The notes beneath the pieces are model-generated. The model ran no database searches. It was not told where the DNA came from and was given only the letters and a program-made list of their open reading frames with translations. This document shows, piece by piece, positions 6,240 to 10,618 of a DNA stretch of 10,618 bases; positions within the stretch are counted from its first letter, which is position 1; each line of letters starts with the position of its first letter. The translations under genes were made by a program, and so were the position numbers. The DNA comes from JAHJQQ01 sp964458835 (GTDB taxonomy: Bacteria > Pseudomonadota > Gammaproteobacteria > Thiohalobacterales > Thiohalobacteraceae): the NCBI GenBank assembly GCA_964458835.1, contig CAYWKV010000102.1, positions 1 through 10,618 of the forward strand, given 5' to 3'.

Positions 6240-6758
6240 CTAGCGGCCGCGCAGGAATCGCGGCCGCGGCAGCGGCGGCGCGCCGTCCGGAAACAGCAGC
6301 GGGGCGAATTCGCTCAGCGCGCGCTGGTAGACCTTGCGCTTGAAGGCCACCACCTCGCCGAGCGGGTGCCAGTAGTCCACCCAGCGCCAGCAGTCGAATT
6401 CCGGGTGATCGCAACCGTTGAGGCAGACATCGCGCTCGTCGCCGATCAGGCGCAGCAGGAACCACACCTGCTTCTGGCCGATGCACACCGGGCGGGTGCC
6501 GCGGCGGATGTAGCGGTCCGGCAGGCGGTAGCGCAGCCAACCGCGCGTCTGGGCGAGGATCTGGACATGCCCGGGATAGAGTCCGACCTCTTCGGCCAGC
6601 TCGCGGAACAGGGCCTCTTCCGGCGTTTCGTCGCTGCGGATCCCGCCCTGCGGGAACTGCCAGGCGTTCTGACCGATGCGGCGTGCCCACAGCAGGTCGC
6701 CCTCCTGGTTGCTCAGGACGATGCCGACATTGGGACGATACCCATCCGAATCAATCAC
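6240..6758 (-). CDS. rppH: RNA pyrophosphohydrolase (Nudix)
   Basis: Removes pyrophosphate from the 5' triphosphate end of mRNAs, opening them to RNase E decay in the cytoplasm. The product is 172 residues (E. coli RppH has 176). A GTG start at 6758 is chosen because family members begin at exactly this point with M-I-D-x-D-G-Y-R-P-N-V-G; the reading frame stays open 22 codons further upstream to an ATG at 6824, but that extension is not conserved. The Nudix box lies at residues 38-60 with the full pattern GX5EX7REUXEEXGU (GGIRSDE then FRELAEEVGL). Family-specific blocks are present: WQFPQGGI before the box, PVCIGQKQVWFLL and EFDCWRWVDYW. The C-terminus ends in a short Pro/Arg-rich tail. It diverges from the HAD-family gene across 144 bases and is followed by ptsP, a conserved gammaproteobacterial order. 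Confidence 0.95.
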   Translation of the reverse strand: MIDSDGYRPNVGIVLSNQEGDLLWARRIGQNAWQFPQGGIRSDETPEEALFRELAEEVGLYPGHVQILAQTRGWLRYRLPDRYIRRGTRPVCIGQKQVWFLLRLIGDERDVCLNGCDHPEFDCWRWVDYWHPLGEVVAFKRKVYQRALSEFAPLLFPDGAPPLPRPRFLRGR

Positions 6759-6794
6759 TTGAACACCAAAAATGCAGGCCGTGGAGGTATTCCG

Positions 6795-6824
6795 ATTCTC
6801 CCACAAATACGCGCCCCCCGGCAA
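6795..6824 (-). promoter_or_regulatory. Candidate rppH promoter
   Basis: On the reverse strand TTGCCG (6819-6824) and GAGAAT (6795-6800) are separated by 18 bases and match the -35 and -10 consensus at about 4 of 6 positions each. Transcription from about 6788 would put the upstream ATG at 6824 outside the message, consistent with the GTG start at 6758. The match is modest. Confidence 0.3.
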
Positions 6825-6838
6825 ATGCCCGGCGCGCG

Positions 6839-6867
6839 TTTACCTCGCCCGCGGCGGCCACTATCCT
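6839..6867 (+). promoter_or_regulatory. Candidate promoter of the phosphatase-transporter cluster
   Basis: TTTACC (6839-6844) and TATCCT (6862-6867) are separated by 17 bases; each matches the consensus at 4 of 6 positions. Transcription would begin near 6874, about 29 bases before the GTG start at 6903. No operator is recognised. Confidence 0.4.
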
Positions 6868-6902
6868 TGGCGCCTTCCCAAGCGACCGCGGAGCGCCTCA
6901 AA

Positions 6903-7580
6903 GTGGCCCTGGCCCTGTTCGACCTCGACAACACCCTCCTGGGTGGCGACAGCGATTATCTGTGGGGCCGCTTCCTGGTCGAACAAGGCATCGTCGACGG
7001 CGAGAGCTACGAGCACGAGAATCGCCGCTACTACGACCAGTACAAGGCCGGCAGCCTGGACATCGGGGCCTTTCTCGCCTTCTCACTGCGCCCGCTGGCG
7101 GAACATCCCCCGGCGCGGCTGCACGCCTGGCGCGAGGACTTCCTGGTTCGCATGATCGATCCCATCATCCTGCCCGACGCCCGCGCCCTGGTGGAGCGCC
7201 ACCGCGCCGGCGGTGACACGCCGGTGATCATCACCGCCACCAACCGCTTCGTCACCGCACCCATCGCGGCACGCTTCGGCATCCGCCATCTGATCGCCAC
7301 CGAGGTCGAGATGGACGACGGACGCTACACGGGGCGCAGCACCGGCATCCCCTGCTTCCAGTCCGGCAAGGTGCAACGCCTGCAGCAGTGGCTGGCCGAC
7401 CACGGAGCCGATCTGGACGGCAGCTGGTTCTACAGCGATTCGCACAACGACCTGCCGCTGCTGGAACGGGTCGCACATCCGGTCGCGGTCGATCCCGACG
7501 ACACGCTCGCCCGCCACGCACATGCGCGCGGCTGGCCGGTCATGACGCTGCGCCGGGGCTGGACCGGGCCGTTCGACTGA
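6903..7580 (+). CDS. HAD superfamily subfamily IB phosphatase (SerB-like)
   Basis: A 225-residue cytoplasmic phosphatase of the HAD-IB group, which includes phosphoserine phosphatases and related enzymes of undefined substrate. Motif I is LFDLDNTLL (5-13), with Asp7 as nucleophile and Asp9 as general acid. Motif II is Thr111 in IITATNRF, motif III is Lys156 in QSGKV, and motif IV is YSDSHNDLPLL with metal ligands Asp179 and Asp183. Residues about 15-90 are the helical cap. The set is complete, so it should be active. The GTG start at 6903 is chosen because GGAG (6890-6893) lies 9 bases upstream and because family members begin a few residues before motif I; an in-frame ATG at 6825 is the alternative. 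The permease gene begins 3 bases after its stop. Phosphoserine phosphatase activity is possible but not shown; phosphatases of this group also dephosphorylate other small metabolites. Confidence 0.88.
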   Translation: MALALFDLDNTLLGGDSDYLWGRFLVEQGIVDGESYEHENRRYYDQYKAGSLDIGAFLAFSLRPLAEHPPARLHAWREDFLVRMIDPIILPDARALVERHRAGGDTPVIITATNRFVTAPIAARFGIRHLIATEVEMDDGRYTGRSTGIPCFQSGKVQRLQQWLADHGADLDGSWFYSDSHNDLPLLERVAHPVAVDPDDTLARHAHARGWPVMTLRRGWTGPFD

Positions 7581-7583
7581 GCC

Positions 7584-8572
7584 ATGCCCGCGACCCGGCA
7601 TCCGCCCCGGCTGCTGATCGGCCTGCTGCTGCTGAGCCTCGCGGGCCTCGGCGCCGCGCTCGCCGTCGGCAGCGCGCAGATCCCGTTCACCGACGTGCTG
7701 CGCGCCCTGGCCGGCGCGGGCGACGAGCCGCAACGCAGCATCGTGCTCGAACTGCGCCTGCCGCGCGCGCTCGGCGCCTTCGCCGTCGGCGCTCTCCTGG
7801 CGCTCAGCGGTGCCCTGCTGCAGGTGCTGCTGCGCAACCCGCTCGCCGATCCCTACGTGCTGGGTACCTCCGGCGGCGCGGCGGTCGGCGCCCTGCTGGC
7901 CATGCTCGCCGGACTGTCCGGTGCGTGGCTGAACGGCGGCGCCTTCCTCGGTGCCCTGCTCGCGACGGTACTGGTCTTCGGCCTGGCGCGCCGTGGCGGC
8001 GACTGGTCGCCCGCGCGCCTGCTGCTGACCGGCATCATCCTCGCCGCGGGCTGGGGCGCGCTGATCGCCTTCATCCTCACCATCGCGCCCGAGCACAACC
8101 TGCGCGGGATGCTGTTCTGGCTGATGGGCGACCTCACCACAGGCGATACCCCGTGGCCGGCACTGACCCTGCTGTTCGCCGTGCTGCTCGCCGGCCTGGC
8201 CCTGGCGCGCCCGCTGAACGTGCTGGCGCGCGGCGAACTGCAGGCGCGGACGCTCGGCGTCGCGGTGACGCCGCTGCGCAATGCGCTGTACGCGCTCGCC
8301 GCGCTGGGCACGGCCGGTGCGGTGACGCTCGCCGGCAGCATCGGCTTCGTCGGTCTCGTCGTGCCGCACCTCCTGCGGCTGGCCGGCGCGCGCGATCAGC
8401 GCATCCTGCTGCCGGCCTGCGTGCTCGCCGGTGGTACGCTGCTCATCTTCGCCGACCTGCTCGCGCGCACGCTATGGGCGCCACAGCAGCTCCCCGTCGG
8501 CATCCTCACCGCCGGCATCGGCATCCCGGTGTTTCTCTTTCTGCTGTTGCGCAGCCGCGCGGACGTGCACGC

Positions 8573-8576
<4 letters not shown>
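7584..8576 (+). CDS. FecCD/BtuC-family ABC transporter permease
   Basis: A 330-residue inner-membrane permease of the type II importer family that brings in cobalamin, ferric siderophores or haem. About ten hydrophobic segments span the length, starting at residues 10-28. Family signatures are clear: RLPRALGAFAVGALLALSGA, RNPLADPYVLGTSGGAAVGA, GFVGLVVPHLLR and the C-terminal QQLPVGILTAGIGIPVFLF. The length matches BtuC (326) and FecD-like proteins. There is no strong ribosome binding site, and the ATG is 3 bases after the phosphatase stop, so coupled translation is likely. The ATPase gene overlaps its end. No periplasmic binding protein or TonB receptor gene lies in the window, and I see no cobalamin riboswitch or Fur site on the cluster, so the ligand remains open. 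Confidence 0.92.
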
Positions 8577-9337
<761 letters not shown>

Positions 9338-9347
9338 CCCCATCCGC

Positions 9348-9365
9348 CGCGGCCGCCGTGCCGCG
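9348..9365 (+). terminator. Weak hairpin after the ATPase gene
   Basis: CGCGGC (9348-9353) and GCCGCG (9360-9365) form a 6-bp stem with a 6-base loop, 10 bases past the ATPase stop. No U-tract follows, so at best it is a weak or Rho-assisted terminator. Confidence 0.25.
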
Positions 9366-9383
9366 CCGCCGCCCTTCACCGGC

Positions 9384-9397
9384 GTAACGACCGTTAC
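9384..9397. promoter_or_regulatory. Palindromic operator-like site
   Basis: GTAACG (9384-9389) and CGTTAC (9392-9397) form a perfect 6-bp dyad separated by AC. Its size is in the range of TetR-family operator cores, and a tetR-family gene lies 384 bases to the right. It sits 145 bases upstream of the small cysteine-rich gene. Any link between the two is inference. Confidence 0.35.
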
Positions 9398-9453
9398 CGC
9401 ATGGTGCGCACGGTATTGATGGCCGAAACGAAAATTCCGACTAGACTACGGTT

Positions 9454-9507
9454 CTGCGCGCGCAGCGCACCCATCCCAGCAACGCCACAGTTGCTACGCC
9501 TATAGGC
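9454..9507 (+). promoter_or_regulatory. Cluster of palindromes upstream of the cysteine-rich gene
   Basis: Three perfect inverted repeats follow each other: CTGCGCGCGCAG (9454-9465), AGCAAC with GTTGCT around a GCCACA loop (9478-9495), and GCCTATAGGC (9498-9507). They end 35 bases before the ATG at 9543. TAGACT (9442-9447) could be a -10 element, placing all three in the transcribed leader, but the best -35 (TTGATG, 9416-9421) is 20 bases away, too far for a normal promoter. No known riboswitch consensus is recognised, and no cobalamin element is seen. The 205-base interval 9338-9542 contains no other gene. Confidence 0.4.
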
Positions 9508-9542
9508 AGTGAGGTATCGACCTAGCCGAGAGGAGCAGAACC

Positions 9543-9743
9543 ATGACAGACCGTCACGACGATGAAGCGCAAGACAATGAAACGCGGCCGGCCGACGCCG
9601 CGTGCAAAAAACCCATCAGCATGCACGAAGGCGTTCCCGCCTGGCACGACGTCTGCTGCTGCGAGGCCGAACCGCGCTGGATCGCCGTGGCCGATGAGCT
9701 GGGCATCGATCTCGATGCCGGCTGGGACCGCGGTTGCGGCTGA
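9543..9743 (+). CDS. Small cysteine-rich protein of unknown function
   Basis: A 66-residue acidic protein that I do not recognise. The N-terminal 20 residues are hydrophilic and Asp/Glu-rich, followed by Cys21, then HEGVPAWHD with His28 and His35, then three consecutive cysteines (38-40), and a last cysteine at 65 in the C-terminal WDRGCG. There is no signal peptide or membrane segment, so it is probably cytoplasmic. The Cys and His content suggests metal binding or redox activity, but no known zinc-finger or ferredoxin spacing fits. The start is well supported: AGGAG (9531-9535) lies 7 bases before the ATG. It is preceded by a palindrome-rich leader and converges on the TetR-family gene with 37 bases between stops. 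Confidence 0.65.
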   Translation: MTDRHDDEAQDNETRPADAACKKPISMHEGVPAWHDVCCCEAEPRWIAVADELGIDLDAGWDRGCG

Positions 9744-9748
9744 ACCGC

Positions 9749-9777
9749 CGGCGGGATGTGCGCGCCGGACACCGCCG
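9749..9777. terminator. Possible hairpin between convergent genes
   Basis: CGGCGG (9749-9754) pairs with CCGCCG (9772-9777) across a 17-base loop in the gap between the cysteine-rich gene and the TetR-family gene. No U-tract is present on either side, so the call is weak. Confidence 0.2.
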
Positions 9778-9780
9778 TCG

Positions 9781-10383
9781 TCACTCGAGCCCCACCGCCC
9801 GCAGGAACATCGCGACCAGATGCCCGACGAGATCCTTGGGGCTGTGGTCGCGGAAGCGGTCCGCCCGATACACGAGCTTGGCGTACAGCGCCTCACGCAC
9901 CATGCCCTGGAACATCAGTGAGGCGATGCGCGGGTCGACCTGCGCCGCACGGCCTTCCTTGCGCAGCTCGGTCAGACCGAACTCGATGTAGTCCGCGAAC
10001 GGACGCCAGCGGTTCTCGAAGAACTGGCGCGCCGCCTGACTCCCCTCCAACGCGGCGTGCAGTTCCATGCGCAGGTAGTCGGGATCGCGCGCGACGCTCT
10101 CGACGTACATGAGCGTCATGCGCGCGAGCAGACCGCCGAAGTCGTCCGGCCCGCGCACCACCACGTCGACGTAACTCTCGCGCGTGCAGGCGATCTCGCT
10201 CAGCACGGCCTCGTAGAGATCCTGCTTGGAGGCGAAATGGCGGTAGAGCACCGCCGGACTCACCGCCAGACGCGAAGCGATCTCGTCGACCGACACGCCG
10301 TGATAACCCTTGTCCGCGAACAGCACCTTGGCCACCGCGAGGATCGATGCGCGCCGTTCGGCGGCCTGCAGGCGCTTGGCCAT
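9781..10383 (-). CDS. TetR/AcrR-family transcriptional regulator
   Basis: A 200-residue DNA-binding protein of the usual TetR length, normally a repressor released by a small ligand. Residues about 10-56 are the N-terminal three-helix DNA-binding domain with the typical pattern SVDEIASRLAVSPAVLYRHF (31-50) followed by ASKQDLYEAV. The rest is a helical ligand-binding and dimerisation domain whose ligand cannot be read from sequence. The ATG at 10383 has no strong ribosome binding site. The upstream region to the end of the window is non-coding, so the regulated gene may lie beyond 10618 or be the cysteine-rich gene on the other side. No transporter or enzyme typical of TetR partners is directly adjacent. 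Confidence 0.93.
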   Translation of the reverse strand: MAKRLQAAERRASILAVAKVLFADKGYHGVSVDEIASRLAVSPAVLYRHFASKQDLYEAVLSEIACTRESYVDVVVRGPDDFGGLLARMTLMYVESVARDPDYLRMELHAALEGSQAARQFFENRWRPFADYIEFGLTELRKEGRAAQVDPRIASLMFQGMVREALYAKLVYRADRFRDHSPKDLVGHLVAMFLRAVGLE

Positions 10384-10414
10384 GAGTCAGGCCGCCGGCC
10401 GGTAAAGCATGTGG

Positions 10415-10429
10415 CCGCGGAATCCACGG
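10415..10429. promoter_or_regulatory. Imperfect palindrome upstream of the TetR-family gene
   Basis: CCGCGG and CCACGG flank a 3-base centre (AAT), complementary at 5 of 6 positions, 31 bases upstream of the regulator's start. It could be an autoregulatory operator, but GC-rich dyads of this size are common here. Confidence 0.2.
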
Positions 10430-10532
10430 TACGACACGGAATGCATCACTGCGGGATCCTGTCTGACGACCGCGCCGGCGGGTTGCTGAGATTTTGCATT
10501 ACGCATCGCTGCCGCCCCATAAACCGCATTTG

Positions 10533-10566
10533 CCACGGAAGCACACGGAAGAACGCGGACGAAATC
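10533..10566 (+). repeat. Second copy of the CCACGGAA repeat end
   Basis: Thirty-four bases match 1476-1509 at 28 positions, in the same orientation, beginning CCACGGAAGCACACGGAA. The matching right end (TTCCGTGG) is not found before the window ends, so this copy is truncated, rearranged or continues beyond 10618. Confidence 0.6.
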
Positions 10567-10597
10567 ATTACTCAGCCTTACCTGAAGCAGGACACCC

Positions 10598-10618
10598 TGT
10601 AGGAGCGGGCTTCGCCCG
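10598..10618. repeat. REP-type palindromic element, cut by the window end
   Basis: TGTAGGAGCGGG followed by CTTCGCCCG contains the stem CGGGC/GCCCG with a TTC loop. It matches the widespread gammaproteobacterial REP head TGTAGGAGCGGGCTT, best known from Pseudomonas. The remaining part would lie past the end of the window. The stretch 10384-10618 holds no gene that I can support. Confidence 0.7.

Noticed and set aside
3761..6343. Very long open frame (860 codons) on the plus strand across ptsP
   Set aside because: It is the mirror of ptsP, which has all catalytic residues. The product is His/Gln/Arg/Ala-rich and resembles no protein family.
6759..6824. 22-codon N-terminal extension of RppH from an ATG at 6824
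   Set aside because: RppH proteins begin at the IDxDGYRPNVG block, which follows the GTG at 6758. The extension is not part of the family and overlaps the candidate promoter.
6039..6902. In-frame upstream extension of the HAD phosphatase (to a 513-codon frame)
   Set aside because: The extension is antisense to rppH and the ptsP start. Motif I begins at residue 5 from the GTG at 6903, which has its own ribosome binding site.
7083..8369. Open frame of 428 codons on the reverse strand opposite the phosphatase and permease
   Set aside because: Composition is Gln/Arg/Gly/Glu-rich with no motifs, and the opposite strand carries two complete, recognisable genes.
7388..8572. Upstream extension of the ABC ATPase frame, which would overlap the permease
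   Set aside because: The extended part is Arg/Ala/Pro-rich out-of-frame permease sequence. The ATPase domain starts right at the GTG at 8573.
9338..9542. Cobalamin riboswitch in the leader after the transporter genes
   Set aside because: The interval has palindromes, but I could not find the conserved B12-box or the overall cobalamin riboswitch layout. It also lies downstream of the transporter, not upstream.
10057..10602. Plus-strand open frame across the TetR-family gene and the right-end repeats
   Set aside because: It is antisense to a clear TetR DNA-binding domain, and its end runs through the CCACGGAA repeat, which gives a spurious translation.

Overview
The window is GC-rich, densely packed bacterial DNA. 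Its gene families, the rppH-ptsP pair, the bfd-bfr pair and a REP-type repeat all point to a gammaproteobacterium, plausibly a high-GC environmental lineage. The lineage is inferred from gene content and base composition; I could not place the genus.

Layout. Positions 1-3780 form an iron-related island. A predicted outer-membrane porin (177-1391), a secreted FMN-binding protein (1618-2163) and a two-helix PepSY-type membrane protein (2150-2905) run rightward. They converge on bacterioferritin (bfr, 2936-3400) and its ferredoxin (bfd, 3511-3726), which run leftward. The island is bracketed by two inward-facing promoters, each overlapped by a Fur-box-like sequence (44-62 and 3760-3778). Between the porin and the FMN-binding gene lie a terminator-like hairpin and a small inverted-repeat element (about 1476-1594), part of which recurs near the right end of the window.

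Positions 3869-6758 hold ptsP (enzyme I-Ntr) downstream of rppH (RNA pyrophosphohydrolase), both leftward. A 28-codon open frame fits almost exactly between them: its ATG directly follows the rppH stop and its stop lies 4 bases before the ptsP ATG. Diverging from rppH is a rightward cluster of a HAD-IB phosphatase (6903-7580), a FecCD/BtuC-family permease (7584-8576) and its ATPase (8573-9337), with a 3-base gap and then a 4-base GTGA overlap. No substrate-binding protein gene is present, so cobalamin versus ferric-siderophore or haem cannot be decided.

Positions 9338-9780 hold a palindrome-rich non-coding stretch followed by a 66-residue cysteine-rich protein of unknown function with a strong ribosome binding site. 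It converges on a TetR-family regulator (9781-10383). The right end (10384-10618) is non-coding and carries a second copy of the repeat end and a truncated REP element.

How the genes may work together. Bfd reduces and releases iron stored in Bfr. Fur-controlled porin, FMN-binding and PepSY proteins could form a flavin-based electron path across the envelope for ferric iron or a ferric chelate. The protein families and operator-like sites are visible in the sequence; the joint reductive role is inference.
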